Below are positions 25,291-34,776 of a DNA stretch of 64,000 nt, in pieces. The stretch is from positions 1,364,001-1,428,000 of the forward strand of contig NZ_CP119791.1 of NCBI RefSeq assembly GCF_029338295.1. The letters are read 5' to 3'. The notes under the pieces were generated by a model, which was not told the DNA's origin, did no database searches, and saw only the letters and a program-made list of their open reading frames with translations. The position numbers and the translations under genes are program-made. The stretch's first letter is position 1; every line of letters starts with the position of its first letter. The stretch is from Haladaptatus sp. QDMS2 (GTDB lineage: Archaea; Halobacteriota; Halobacteria; Halobacteriales; Halococcaceae).

Positions 25291-26532
25291 CTACTCGTCA
25301 GCGGAGTCCGCGGGTGAGAAGTGCAGAATCGTCTCCGAGGCTGTCTCGCTCAATCGTGTGACGTCGTAGTCACCGGGTGCGACCCAATCAGCACCCAGCG
25401 TTATCTCGGTTCCCTCCGACGATTGTTCGACCGTCGCTTCGGTGGTGGGCCATTTGCCGTCGCCGTCACCGTTGGGTGGCTTCTTTCCGACCGTTGCCCC
25501 GTAATCGACCAATCCAGCCCCGTCTTTCGGCTGGTCTTTGATGTCGCGGGCGTGTTCCTCGAACACCTGCATAATCTGTTTGGGCTTTACTTTCGGGTTC
25601 TTGGTGCGGTACTTCGCGACCATCCCGGCGACTTCCGGAGAGGAAAACGACGTGCCGGAGGCCTTCACCCATGGCCCCGAGAGTTGCTCGCCCATCGTCG
25701 TTCCCTTCGCCTGCGCGAGGCGGTTGTCCTTGCCGATGGCGGTCACGTCCGGGTTGTCGAGTTCGGGGTTGTACGAGGAGAACTCGGCCATCTTGCCCGC
25801 CTCGGTGCAGGCCCCGACGCTAAAGGCGCGTTCTGCGGTTGCGGGACTCCCGCTCTTGCCGCCGGAGTTCCCAGCGGCGACTACGTCGCGGACGCCCTTC
25901 TCGACAAGTTTGTTGTGGACGCGGTCGATCTGCTCGGAGGGCTGGCTCGCGCCCCACGACATGTTCACCACGTCGTACTCGTCGGTGTGGTTGTGCAGCC
26001 ACTCGTAGGCGCGCATGATGACGTTCGTCTTGGTCTTGCCCTGGTCGCCGAAGATTCGCAGGGAGATGAGTTCCGATTCGGGTGCGAGGCGGGTAATCTG
26101 GCCGAGGACGGCGGTTCCGTGACCCACTTCGTCGCCCTTGCCGCTGCCGGTCACGTCTACCTGTTTAATCGAGTCGTCGCTGAACACCGGGTGGCTCGGG
26201 TCGACGCCCGAGTCCATCGCGACGACGGTCTGCCCCTTGCCCGACGCGCTGTCGGTGGGGACGTTGTGGAGTTTGCGCACGTCTTCGATGGTGGCTGTCT
26301 CCTGTTTCGCTTCGCTCGTGGCTTCCGGTGCGGTGGGAATGCCGATGTCGAGGTTCTCCTCGACGCTCTTGATGCGCTCGTCCCACGTCTTTATGCTCGC
26401 GTGGGAGTCGTCGGTCCGGACGTAGGCCGCCGCGCCCACGTCGTCGCCGAAGTTGTAGGTTTCGAGGACGGTGCAACTGCAATCGTACAGGAATTCCGGG
26501 CGTCCTGTGGTAAATAGCATCAGGTCTGTCAT
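25291..26532 (-). CDS. Subtilisin-like serine protease (S8), apparently cytosolic
   Basis: A 413-residue S8 peptidase. The catalytic triad is Asp107 (VVAMDSGVD), His138 (VGHGTAVLG) and Ser295 (GTSFSSPEVAG). The oxyanion Asn222 lies in AAGNSGG. Residues 1-95 are an N-terminal prodomain-like region, and the last 60 residues form a small beta-rich tail. No Sec or Tat signal is seen: the N-terminus MTDLMLFTTGRPEFLY lacks the twin arginine typical of exported haloarchaeal subtilases. The enzyme therefore probably acts inside the cell or leaves by an unknown route. Confidence 0.85.
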   Translation of the reverse strand: MTDLMLFTTGRPEFLYDCSCTVLETYNFGDDVGAAAYVRTDDSHASIKTWDERIKSVEENLDIGIPTAPEATSEAKQETATIEDVRKLHNVPTDSASGKGQTVVAMDSGVDPSHPVFSDDSIKQVDVTGSGKGDEVGHGTAVLGQITRLAPESELISLRIFGDQGKTKTNVIMRAYEWLHNHTDEYDVVNMSWGASQPSEQIDRVHNKLVEKGVRDVVAAGNSGGKSGSPATAERAFSVGACTEAGKMAEFSSYNPELDNPDVTAIGKDNRLAQAKGTTMGEQLSGPWVKASGTSFSSPEVAGMVAKYRTKNPKVKPKQIMQVFEEHARDIKDQPKDGAGLVDYGATVGKKPPNGDGDGKWPTTEATVEQSSEGTEITLGADWVAPGDYDVTRLSETASETILHFSPADSADE

Positions 26533-26733
26533 GGCGGGGAGTGCGCGGACGTCAGGGCGGGCGACGACACCGTGAACGGTTGCCGTGCCTGACAGTCACG
26601 TACAAGTAAATTTCACGCTACCCTGTGGTAAAACATGCGGCCAGTGCAACGGGGCAGGCGGGGCTGCGAGGGACGTTGCAGATGCAGGCAGCGCGCCTAA
26701 CATCCTTCCCACCTATTTTTGAACTGCACGACA

Positions 26734-27237
26734 ATGACTGTAACAAACCTGCGTGACTTCTTCGTACACAACGTAGAGGACATCTACTACGCCGAAAAGC
26801 AACTTCTCGACGCGCTCCAGCAGTTCGAAGACCAGACCGAAGACGAGGACATCGCCCAGGAGTTCAGCGACCACCGCGAGGAGACCGAGGAGCACATCGA
26901 GCGCCTCGAGAAGGTGTTCGAGAAACTCGACAAAGAGCCAGAAAAAGAGGAGTGTGAGGCCATCGAAGGCCTGCTCGAAGAGCACAAGGGCTTCGCGGAC
27001 AAGGACCCCGACCAGCGGCTCCTCGACCTGCACAACCTCGTCGCCGCACAGAAAGTCGAGCACTACGAGATTGCCTCCTACGGCAACCTCGCGCTGCTCG
27101 CAGACCGACTCGACATGGACGAGGCAGGCGACCTCCTCCACAAGAACCTCGAAGACGAAGAGGAGGCCCTCGACACCCTCTCGTCGTTCGTCGACGACTA
27201 CGACTACGAAGAAATCGTCGAAGCGTCCGCCGACTAG
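26734..27237 (+). CDS. YciE/YciF (DUF892) ferritin-like protein
   Basis: A 167-residue four-helix protein of the DUF892 family, ferritin-like di-iron proteins induced by stress. The family opening LRDFFVHNVEDIYYAEKQLL is complete. Glu/His metal ligands occur in ETEEHIERLEKV (about 55-65), EEHKGF and AAQKVEHYEIASYG (about 112-125). It is very acidic, as expected for a halophile. ATG 26734 fits the family N-terminus better than an upstream TTG. An AT-rich cctattttt precedes it. Confidence 0.85.
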   Translation: MTVTNLRDFFVHNVEDIYYAEKQLLDALQQFEDQTEDEDIAQEFSDHREETEEHIERLEKVFEKLDKEPEKEECEAIEGLLEEHKGFADKDPDQRLLDLHNLVAAQKVEHYEIASYGNLALLADRLDMDEAGDLLHKNLEDEEEALDTLSSFVDDYDYEEIVEASAD

Positions 27238-27336
27238 ACGCATACGGGCAGGTCCGGTCTCCAGGTCAGTGACGGCGTGACGACCCTGCATCCGAATCGC
27301 CGTCTCGCTTTTCTCGCTGCCGTTCCTACAGCACGC

Positions 27337-28020
27337 GTGAGTGCAATCGCCGCGACGCTGTTCGACTTAGACGGAACGCTGTGTCAGAGCGATCAGGACG
27401 CAATGACCCTCTATCGCGGGTCGTTCGACGTTGCGGGCATCGACCCCTTCGGCGAGCCGGGTGACCTCTGGCGGGCGCTCGACGGCCCACCCGACCCTGG
27501 CGACGAACTCGGCTATCTGACCGCCGGGTTCAGCGCGGTGGCCGCCCAGTACGGCCGGTTGGAAGCGGACGCCAGCGCGCTCGCTCGTGGCTTCATCGAA
27601 ACGCTCGATCTGACGGCCGTCTCGTTCCATCCTGGAGCAGAGGAAGCCCTGGAATTGGCGGGCGACCACGGTCTCGTCGGGCTGGTGACCAACGGCCCTG
27701 CCCGACGACAGGCGGTGAAAGTAGACGCCCTCGGCATCGCGAATGCGTTCGACGTTATCATCTACGCGGGCGACTTGCCGCGACGAAAACCCCACGCGGA
27801 CCCGTTCGACCGGGCGCTCGCGGCGCTCGGCGTCGACCCGGACCGCGTCCTTCACGTCGGTGACTCACTTGAATACGACGTCGCCGGTGCGCAGGCCGCC
27901 GGCCTGCTTGCAGCGTGGTATCCCCACAAATCGAACCCGGACCCGCGGGAGTACACACCCGATTTCATCCTCACCCACCTCTCCGAACTCGAAGTTGTCC
28001 TCACGGCCCCGGCTGACTAG
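27337..28020 (+). CDS. HAD-superfamily hydrolase (phosphatase)
   Basis: A 227-residue HAD hydrolase. Motif I is LFDLDGTL (nucleophile Asp10), motif II Thr is in GLVTNGPA, motif III Lys in RRKPHADPFDRAL, and motif IV is HVGDSLEYDVAGAQ. An alpha-helical C1 cap lies between motifs I and II, as in phosphoglycolate-phosphatase-like enzymes. The substrate is unknown. GTG 27337 places motif I near the N-terminus; an in-frame GTG at 27277 would add 20 atypical residues. The next gene, a phosphotransferase, begins 43 bases later and may be in the same operon. Confidence 0.8.
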   Translation: MSAIAATLFDLDGTLCQSDQDAMTLYRGSFDVAGIDPFGEPGDLWRALDGPPDPGDELGYLTAGFSAVAAQYGRLEADASALARGFIETLDLTAVSFHPGAEEALELAGDHGLVGLVTNGPARRQAVKVDALGIANAFDVIIYAGDLPRRKPHADPFDRALAALGVDPDRVLHVGDSLEYDVAGAQAAGLLAAWYPHKSNPDPREYTPDFILTHLSELEVVLTAPAD

Positions 28021-28062
28021 TGAGGAACTGGGCCTTTATCCCGCGCCATCGAACCTTCGGTG

Positions 28063-28992
28063 ATGGCCTCGGTCCGTGAAATCGTCGCCCGCGAGTTTCC
28101 CGAGCGTGCCGTGGCGACGGTCGCTCCCTCAGCACGCGGCAACCGCAAGCGAACCACCTTCGTCACCTTCGAAGATGGGGGCGGGGTCGTCGTCCAACAA
28201 GCCGCAAATCGAGCGGCGCTCCGAACGGAGGCGCAACTCGCGAGTAGACTACAGGCAGAGACCGTCCTGCCGATTCCAGCCGTCCTCGCAGACGGAATCC
28301 GCGAAGCAGACGCCTACGTCGTGGTCGAACGCGCCCCGGGCGAGGACCTGCACGAACGGTTCGCGAGCCTCGACACCACGCACCAGCAATCCCTCGCTTC
28401 GACATTCGGGCGCTACCTCGCGACCCTCCACGAACTGACCGCTTTCGACGCCTTTGGTCAGGTGACGTGGACGGACGGACGTTTCGTCGCTCGCGGGACG
28501 GTCGACTGGCGCGCGTGGTTCGACGACTACCTGCACGCGGGTCTCGACGCGCTCACTGCCGATTTCGACGACGTTCGAGCGCAGGTTCGTAAGTTCGCGA
28601 CGATGGCGACGCTCCCCGAGCGCCCGGAATCACGACTGTATCCGTGGGACGTTCGCCCGGGGAATGCGCTGGTTTCTGACGGACGGCTCACCGCAATTCT
28701 CGACTGGGGCGACCCGCTCGCCGCCGACCCGGGCGTGGCCGTCGCGAAGGCAGAACATCTCGTCTGCGACTGGTACGTCGCGGATGGGGGCCACCTTCGT
28801 GAGGCATTTCGGTCGGGTTACGAGCGGGTGCGAGCGTACCCAACGGTACGACCTGTCTACCGGGTTGCCGCCGTCGTTCACTCGGCGGTGGACTCGAACG
28901 GCATCGTCACGAGACCCGGCTTCCCGGAACGGACGGGGGGCGCGGCGGTGGCGTTCCACCGCGAGCGATTACGCGCCGCGATGGCGAACTGA
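28063..28992 (+). CDS. Aminoglycoside-phosphotransferase-like kinase
   Basis: A 309-residue kinase-fold protein of the APH/choline-kinase family. It has an N-lobe with AYVVVERAPGEDLHERF at the hinge. The catalytic loop is PWDVRPGNAL (about 203-212), in which the usual His of HGDxxxxN is Pro while the catalytic Asp and Asn remain. The metal-binding motif is ILDWGDPLAADPG. It probably phosphorylates a small metabolite. Antibiotic resistance is not implied. It lies directly downstream of the HAD gene, a possible kinase/phosphatase pair. Confidence 0.75.
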   Translation: MASVREIVAREFPERAVATVAPSARGNRKRTTFVTFEDGGGVVVQQAANRAALRTEAQLASRLQAETVLPIPAVLADGIREADAYVVVERAPGEDLHERFASLDTTHQQSLASTFGRYLATLHELTAFDAFGQVTWTDGRFVARGTVDWRAWFDDYLHAGLDALTADFDDVRAQVRKFATMATLPERPESRLYPWDVRPGNALVSDGRLTAILDWGDPLAADPGVAVAKAEHLVCDWYVADGGHLREAFRSGYERVRAYPTVRPVYRVAAVVHSAVDSNGIVTRPGFPERTGGAAVAFHRERLRAAMAN

Positions 28993-29324
28993 CCCGTCTG
29001 TACCTGTGGCTCCCTCCAGAACGGGACCCCTCTGGGAGGGGATCGCGATTGAGGAGGGAGTGGGCGTGAGTGTGTGGGATGGGTGTCTCCAGACCGTCCG
29101 CCAAGATACATTGGAGAGACAATACTTCCCCCGACCACAGCGAGCGACAGCTAGACCACCGACGGTTGCGTCCGAGAAACGTCAGACAACTACTGCCAAT
29201 GTCTATCAATTTTGATGATAAATCACCAGACGTCGTCCGGGTGGTTCGTGATACCATCCATCCGCCCCCCAATTGTTTAGGGACAGCGAGTATCCCTCTG
29301 GTGACTGTATGACCACGAGTTGAG
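28993..29324. other. Intergenic stretch without a supported gene
   Basis: A strong GC hairpin (gggacccctctgggaggggatc near 29020-29045) could end the phosphotransferase transcript. The second half is AT-richer (tatcaattttgatgataaatc near 29203-29225) and probably holds the promoter of the small HTH regulator at 29325. Nothing else is recognised. Confidence 0.4.
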
Positions 29325-29822
29325 ATGGTGACGAAGGACCAGCCCCAACGTTCGCTGTTGCAGGCGATACTATATCGCCTCAGTGGCATGTTCGGGGTTG
29401 AATTAGATGACGAAGCAGGAGGCAACGCGACGGGTGAATCTGCGTCAGTGCGGGGGCAAACCGGATCTGAGACGGTTGCGACGAACGATTTCGTCGAATA
29501 TACCTATGAGCACTCGAAGGCGGATTTCGTCGTCGAGACGGGCTTGACGCCAGAAGAATTGGTGTTGGAACTCGTCGAAGAAAACGACGGACGAATGCCC
29601 CAAAAGGAGGTGGTCTCGCTCGTTGGCTGGTCGGATGCGACAGTGAGCAGACTTCTGCAGGACATGGAGAAGTCTAAACTGCTCAATAGATTCAGACTGG
29701 GACGTGAGAAGATCATCTGCAAACCTGAGCTCTCGCCAGGTGGGTTCGACAGCCGACTCAAAAGCGAGACGCCACAGGGTCCACCGAGAGTCCAAGAGGA
29801 CGCGAAGGTAGAATCCGACTGA
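29325..29822 (+). CDS. Winged-helix transcriptional regulator
   Basis: A 165-residue protein. Residues 70-130 form a winged helix with GRMPQKEVVSLVGWSDATVSRLLQDMEKSKLL, followed by a basic wing strand (FRLGREKIICKP). This is the MarR/IclR-like arrangement of haloarchaeal DNA-binding proteins. The first 65 residues are low-complexity and may start with an amphipathic helix (LLQAILYRLSGMFG). It is convergent with the large Bat regulator, six bases between stops. The target is unknown. Confidence 0.7.
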   Translation: MVTKDQPQRSLLQAILYRLSGMFGVELDDEAGGNATGESASVRGQTGSETVATNDFVEYTYEHSKADFVVETGLTPEELVLELVEENDGRMPQKEVVSLVGWSDATVSRLLQDMEKSKLLNRFRLGREKIICKPELSPGGFDSRLKSETPQGPPRVQEDAKVESD

Positions 29823-29828
29823 ACGCAG

Positions 29829-32720
29829 TCAGTCCGCCGTTGGACTCCCTTCGAACAGCGCCGCCAGTAGCTTTCGCTGGGCGCGACGCAGGTGTTCGTG
29901 GAACGTTGCCGGTGACACGTCGAGCGACTCAGCCACGTCTGTCCCCGCGCTTTCTCGCGGCCAGTCGAAGAAACCGGCGTAGTATGCGGACTTGAGCGCC
30001 GTTCGCTGGCGGTCTGTAAGCTGTCCGATGAGACTTTCTGCGAGCTCTTCGGGCATGGCGACTTGCCGATTGACCGTGTTTCGCGAGACGAGGTCGATGT
30101 CCGGGTAGTGCTCGCGGACGGCGTCACTAACCTGCCGTACGTCGACGGTCTCGGGGAGTTCGGCCTCGATTTCGACTCGTCCCGGCGCGAACGTGACTGT
30201 GTGCAGTCGCCCGCCGTAGGTTGCGAGAATCGACCCGGCGGTCGGTTCTTCGATGAGAATTTCGAGTCGCGTCACCGTTTCGGAGGTGGTAATCGTCCGA
30301 ACCTCACGCACGCTCGGGTCGTCGGCGATTGCCGCTTCGTAGGCCGCAGCGTTCATTTTACGGACGGTATGGTACTGCAACACCGTCCCGTTGTTGAGCG
30401 GAACGGCCCGGTCGATGGTCACCTCGCCGAGGTCGTCGCCAAGTGCGGCGAGCGTCTCGGGGAGCGTGCCAGACCGGAAGGTGACTTCAGTGATGCGGTC
30501 TGCCATCAGTGCCGCCTTTCGCTCCATCGCGTTTATCGCGTGGCCGATGACGTCGCCGACCTGCGAGAGAATCTTGCGTTCGTTCTCGCCGAAGGCGTCG
30601 GGCCGGGCCGAGTGGAGCGTCAAGACGCCGTACTGGAGGTTCTGATAACCGATAGGAATCGCCGCCACAGAGTGATAGCCCCGCTCGCGAGCGTCGTCGT
30701 GCCAGTGTTCGTAGGCCTCGTCTTCGAGGATGTTCCGGCTGAACACGGCAGTTCGCTCCTGGAGGGCCCGACCGGTCGGGCCGAAATCCGTGGCTTGCGC
30801 TGTTGGGTCGCCCGACCACTCCTCCAGGTAGCCAGAGACGCCGGCTTCCGCGATTGGTTCGAGCGTCGAGTCGTCTGACTCCGTGGCCAGCCACGCGAAC
30901 TCGTAGGAATCTGCGGCGGCGAACCGCTCACAGACGAGGCGTTCTACGTCCTCTCGTGCGGTGGATTCGACGATGGCGTGAGTGATTTCCCGGACCACTT
31001 CGTTCAGTTCGTTCAGCGTCTCGACCTGCCGCTCCCAGGCCTTTCGCTCCGTGATGTCCCGGACGACGCCCGCGCGACCGTCCACTTCGTCGGAGTAGGG
31101 GTACGGTCCGAGGCGCGCCTCTGCGGGAATCGAGGTGCCGTCCTTTTTCGTCAAATCGAACTCAAGCGTCGCCATCTCTCGATAGCCGCTGCGTATCTCG
31201 GAGGCGAGTTCGTTCGCCTGCTGGCGAACCGTTTCGTTGTGGGCGAGGTTTGCGTGATTGCCGAGCAGTTCTTCGCGGTCGTACCCGGTCATCTCACAGA
31301 GCGCATCGTTCACCATCACGAAATTCTCGTTCGGGTCGAGGGCGTACACGCCGTCCCAGATGGTTTCGACGATGGTTTCGTAGCGCTCTAACTCGCGTTC
31401 GCGTTCCGTCCGCGAAATAGCCGCGGCGAGAATGTTCGCCACGTTGCGGACGAAAGAGACGTCCTGCTCGGTGAACTCCCTCGTGGTCTTCGTGTGAGCG
31501 CCGAAGACGCCCCACGGGTCGTCTGGTGGGCCGATGACAACGCTGACGCCGCTCACGACATCGTGGTCTACGAGGAGGTCTGGCCCGCTAAAGCGCGTCT
31601 CTGCGTCGAGGTTGGTGACGACGACCGGTTCCGCCGAGAGCAGCGTATAGCCGGCCTGTGAGGTCTGCTCGGTTCCGACGGTGGCGGTTCCGACGAGGCC
31701 GTCCCGCCAGCCGACACCGGCCCTGAGACGGAGGTGTGACTGCGTTTCGTCAAGGTCGAGTACTTTTGTCAATTCGATGTTGAGCGTCGATGAGACAAGG
31801 TCTGTGGCCGTCTCGAACAACCCGTCTAAGTCGCGGTCGGTGAGCGCCTGCTGACCGAAGTCTGCGAGTGCCCGCTGTTGGCGTACCTGCCGTTCGAGGC
31901 TGTCGACGCGTTCGGTCCGACTTTCGAGATTTCTGACGACGCCAACCGTTCCTTTGAATGAACCGTCGTCGCTGGGGAGGAGCGCAAAGCGAGTCTCTGC
32001 CGCGACCTCCTCGCCGTCTGCCCGCTCGAGCGTGATGTCGACTGCGCCACCCTCGCGCTCCCCGTCACGCATCGCTGCGCGCAGTCGATGACCCTGTTTG
32101 ATGACCTCGTCGTCGACGACGGTCGAAACGTGCTCGCCGATGAGCTCCTCACGGTCGTAGCCCACCATCGAAGCGTACCCGGCGTTGACCATCTCGAACT
32201 CGTCGTCTTCGTTGGTGATGTACACGCCATCGTGGATGGTCTCGACGATGGTCTTGTAGCGTTCCAGGTCTGCTGTCGGCTGTTGGGAATCCGATTCCGG
32301 TTCTGGAGGTTCGTCTTCGGGCGTCGGTTTGACGACCACGAGTATCGTCCCCGATGCCGCGTCGTCTCCAAGTCGCTGTAACCAGAGGTCGCAGTGGACA
32401 GGGTGCCCATCGGCCTGCAATATCGTGGTGGACAGGCGCGCCGGGTCTGCGTCGCTCCGGTCCAGTTGGCCCCGGACGCTGTCTATCACCGCCGTTTCGG
32501 TTGGGAGGAATGAAGTGAACAGTCGGCCGTGAAGGTGGTCTGCTGGCTGGCCGACCAACTCACAGAACCGGTCGTTTGTGGCAACGATGGTTCCGGAGTC
32601 ATCAAGTTTGATGGTGCCAACATCTGTCGCCTCGACAACTGCGCTGAAGGCGCGTCCCGCCTCTTTGGAGTTGTCGGTCAACGGGGATGTGGGAGGCTCC
32701 CCGCCGGAAGCACGGGTCAT
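29829..32720 (-). CDS. Multi-PAS/GAF Bat-type HTH_10 transcription regulator
   Basis: A 963-residue soluble regulator. Domains in order: PAS (about 25-140), PAS (about 150-275, with YASMVGYDREELIGEH), GAF (about 300-445), PAS (about 450-565, with ALCEMTGYDREELLGNH), GAF (about 590-750), the Bat extension (about 755-890) and C-terminal HTH_10 (LTDRQRTALKSAYYAGFFDW, then AESLDVSPATFHEHLRRAQ). No receiver or kinase is present. The two PAS copies share nearly the same helix, which points to internal duplication. It is close in layout to the regulator at 16603-19470. Signals and targets are unknown. Confidence 0.85.
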   Translation of the reverse strand: MTRASGGEPPTSPLTDNSKEAGRAFSAVVEATDVGTIKLDDSGTIVATNDRFCELVGQPADHLHGRLFTSFLPTETAVIDSVRGQLDRSDADPARLSTTILQADGHPVHCDLWLQRLGDDAASGTILVVVKPTPEDEPPEPESDSQQPTADLERYKTIVETIHDGVYITNEDDEFEMVNAGYASMVGYDREELIGEHVSTVVDDEVIKQGHRLRAAMRDGEREGGAVDITLERADGEEVAAETRFALLPSDDGSFKGTVGVVRNLESRTERVDSLERQVRQQRALADFGQQALTDRDLDGLFETATDLVSSTLNIELTKVLDLDETQSHLRLRAGVGWRDGLVGTATVGTEQTSQAGYTLLSAEPVVVTNLDAETRFSGPDLLVDHDVVSGVSVVIGPPDDPWGVFGAHTKTTREFTEQDVSFVRNVANILAAAISRTERERELERYETIVETIWDGVYALDPNENFVMVNDALCEMTGYDREELLGNHANLAHNETVRQQANELASEIRSGYREMATLEFDLTKKDGTSIPAEARLGPYPYSDEVDGRAGVVRDITERKAWERQVETLNELNEVVREITHAIVESTAREDVERLVCERFAAADSYEFAWLATESDDSTLEPIAEAGVSGYLEEWSGDPTAQATDFGPTGRALQERTAVFSRNILEDEAYEHWHDDARERGYHSVAAIPIGYQNLQYGVLTLHSARPDAFGENERKILSQVGDVIGHAINAMERKAALMADRITEVTFRSGTLPETLAALGDDLGEVTIDRAVPLNNGTVLQYHTVRKMNAAAYEAAIADDPSVREVRTITTSETVTRLEILIEEPTAGSILATYGGRLHTVTFAPGRVEIEAELPETVDVRQVSDAVREHYPDIDLVSRNTVNRQVAMPEELAESLIGQLTDRQRTALKSAYYAGFFDWPRESAGTDVAESLDVSPATFHEHLRRAQRKLLAALFEGSPTAD

Positions 32721-33031
32721 CTCATCGCCGCCTTACGAGGCGTCCCAAATAAGTCCAATGGCTGAAATCAAACATATCAATAATATTATAATATCGGTAA
32801 TTGTCCAGAAAATAGGGCGATTTTCAAAATATTCAAACTAAAAAACCAATATTTCTTTCCCAAATTGTTGGATGTGCATCGGAATCTGTTTGCGACCTGT
32901 GGGCAAAATATGTCATGTCCTACCACGAATGTGACGTCCCGACAGCCCCCGAATTCCAAACGACGTTTCTAGTACCTGTAGCGGGTGAAATAACACAATT
33001 TATTAACTCTGAGGCCTGTTCTAATAACAGA
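32721..33031. other. AT-rich divergent promoter region before the metal ABC operon
   Basis: No gene is supported. The region is strikingly AT-rich from 32760 to 32870 and again at 32980-33030, and contains promoters for the Bat regulator (minus) and the metal importer (plus). The operator-like element at 33000-33027 is annotated separately. Confidence 0.5.
33000..33027 (+). promoter_or_regulatory. NikR-like inverted repeat in the metal-importer promoter
   Basis: TTATTA (33000-33005) and TAATAA (33022-33027) are exact inverted arms with a 16-base spacer, the same 6-16-6 layout as the known NikR operator of E. coli. The left arm overlaps the TATA box (atttatta), about 30 bases before the ATG. 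The word TATTAACTC (33001-33009) recurs directly before the NikR-type gene at 36163-36171. Binding is inferred. Confidence 0.6.
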
Positions 33032-34006
33032 ATGCAACGATTTTCACGGCGTGCGCTCCTCCAGTGTGGAGGGGGTGCGCTCGCAGTATCGCTCGCAGGC
33101 TGCCTCGGCGATTCCTCTGGTGAGGCGGGACAATCGACGGCGACGGCGTCGTTTTTCGTGCTCTCGGATTTCGCCGAGCAGATCGTCGGTGACGGGCTTA
33201 CTATCGAAAATCTGGTTCCCGTCGGCCAGCACGGCCACGGCTGGGAACCCGGGCCAAACGTTCAGCGGTCGGTCCTTCAGTCACTCGCCTTCCTCTACGT
33301 GGGCCACGGATTCCAGCCGTGGGCCGACAACATCGTGTCGAACCTCGCCGCGGACGCCCCCGAAGTCGTCGTCGTCGAAGCATGGGAGGACATAGACCTG
33401 CTTGCTGCAACCGGTCACGACCAGGGGGAAGAAGACGGAGGTCACAAAGAAGACGAAGACCACGACGAGACCGGTGTCGATCCCCACTTCTGGCTCAACC
33501 CCCAGCGTGCCGCCCAGGCAGTCGAGACCATCGCCGCCGGCCTCGGTGCCGCGGATGCAGACCGCGCCCAGCAGTATCGCGACGGAGCGGCAGCCTACAC
33601 GGAGGTACTCTCCGACCTCGACACCGAGTTCGAAAATGCACTCTCCACGCGCACGCGAGAGGCGGTACTGGTCGCCGGTCACGACGCCTTCCAGTACCTC
33701 GCCACTCGATACGGCTTCGAGGTGCACGCCCTCTCGTCGCTCTCGCCGGACGACGAGCCGACGCCACAGGACGTGCGACACGCCCAGGAAATCATCGAAG
33801 AACACGACATCGAGTACGTCCTCGCGCCGGTGTTCGAATCTGACCGCGCGGCGCGACAACTCGTCGAAGAGACGGATGCCACTGGCCTCCTTCCCATCAC
33901 GTCGATTCCCTCGATTTCCGAGGAGTGGCGCGATAAGGGATGGAGCTACGAAGACATCATGCGCGAGGTCAATCTCGCGTCGCTCACGGAGGCGCTCGGA
34001 GCGTGA
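33032..34006 (+). CDS. znuA: Metal ABC transporter substrate-binding lipoprotein (ZnuA-like, cluster A-I)
   Basis: A 324-residue metal-binding lipoprotein. The Tat signal SRRALLQCGGGALAVSLAGC precedes the mature domain. Predicted metal ligands are the His of VGQHGHGWEPGP, His of DPHFWLNP, His of VAGHDAFQYLATRYG and the acidic residue of VFESD. A long His/Asp/Glu loop (about 130-150) lies before DPHFW, as in zinc-type proteins. ATG 33032 gives the signal at once; upstream codons are non-homologous. The metal is uncertain: Zn or Mn is usual for the family, but the adjacent regulator has a nickel site. Confidence 0.85.
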   Translation: MQRFSRRALLQCGGGALAVSLAGCLGDSSGEAGQSTATASFFVLSDFAEQIVGDGLTIENLVPVGQHGHGWEPGPNVQRSVLQSLAFLYVGHGFQPWADNIVSNLAADAPEVVVVEAWEDIDLLAATGHDQGEEDGGHKEDEDHDETGVDPHFWLNPQRAAQAVETIAAGLGAADADRAQQYRDGAAAYTEVLSDLDTEFENALSTRTREAVLVAGHDAFQYLATRYGFEVHALSSLSPDDEPTPQDVRHAQEIIEEHDIEYVLAPVFESDRAARQLVEETDATGLLPITSIPSISEEWRDKGWSYEDIMREVNLASLTEALGA

Positions 34007-34776
34007 CGGCAGTCATCGACGTCGACCACGTCACCTTCGGCTACGGTCCCACCCCGGTCGTCGAAGACGTGTCGCTCACCGTCGAAGAAGGCGAGTTCCT
34101 CGGCCTCGTCGGACCAAACGGATCGGGAAAGAGTACGCTCTTGCAGCTCATGCTCGGGTTGCTCGAACCCGACGAGGGGCGTGTCGCGCTGTTTGGCGAA
34201 CCGGCGAGCGAGTTCAGCCACGGCGAACGACTCGGATACGTCCCCCAGCAGGTAACCAACTCGACGGTCGGGATGCCCGTCACCGTCCACGAAGTAGTGA
34301 CGATGGGGCGCTATCCGCGGGTCCGATTCGGCCGACTGTCTAGCGAAGACCGCGACATCGTCGCCGACGCCATGGAGACAGTGGGCATCACGCACCTCGC
34401 CAAACGGCGCATCGCCAACCTCTCCGGGGGCCAGCGCCAGCGGGTGTTCATCGCCCGAGCGCTCGCGGCTGAGGCCGACCTGCTCGCGCTCGACGAACCG
34501 GCCGTTGGCGTCGATGCCGAGTCTCGCGAACGGTTCTACGACTTGCTCAACCAGCTCAACGGCGAGGGGATGACCATCATCCTCATCGAACACGACATCG
34601 GCGTCGTCACCGAACACGCGACGAAGATTGCCTGTATCAATCGTCGCCTGTTCTTCCACGGTGCGTCTGCCGGATTCACTGAGAGCGACGCGCTCGCCGA
34701 AGCCTACGGCGCGAACCAGCGCGTGTTGCACCACGACCACTCCCACGGCCACGATTCGGACGGTGACCGTCCGTGA
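34003..34776 (+). CDS. znuC: Metal ABC transporter ATP-binding protein (ZnuC-like)
   Basis: A 257-residue ABC ATPase. Walker A is GPNGSGKST (about 38-46), the signature LSGGQRQRV (about 141), and Walker B LLALDEP, followed by the switch His in LIEHDIGVV. The GTG start at 34003 overlaps the stop of the binding-protein gene (GTGA), and its own end overlaps the permease start in the same manner, so translation is coupled through all three genes. The His-rich C-terminus (HHDHSHGHD) may bind metal. Confidence 0.88.
   Translation: MTAVIDVDHVTFGYGPTPVVEDVSLTVEEGEFLGLVGPNGSGKSTLLQLMLGLLEPDEGRVALFGEPASEFSHGERLGYVPQQVTNSTVGMPVTVHEVVTMGRYPRVRFGRLSSEDRDIVADAMETVGITHLAKRRIANLSGGQRQRVFIARALAAEADLLALDEPAVGVDAESRERFYDLLNQLNGEGMTIILIEHDIGVVTEHATKIACINRRLFFHGASAGFTESDALAEAYGANQRVLHHDHSHGHDSDGDRP

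Noticed and set aside
28063-28992. Annotation as an antibiotic-resistance phosphotransferase
   Set aside because: The kinase fold is shared with many metabolite kinases, the catalytic His is replaced, and nothing nearby points to resistance.
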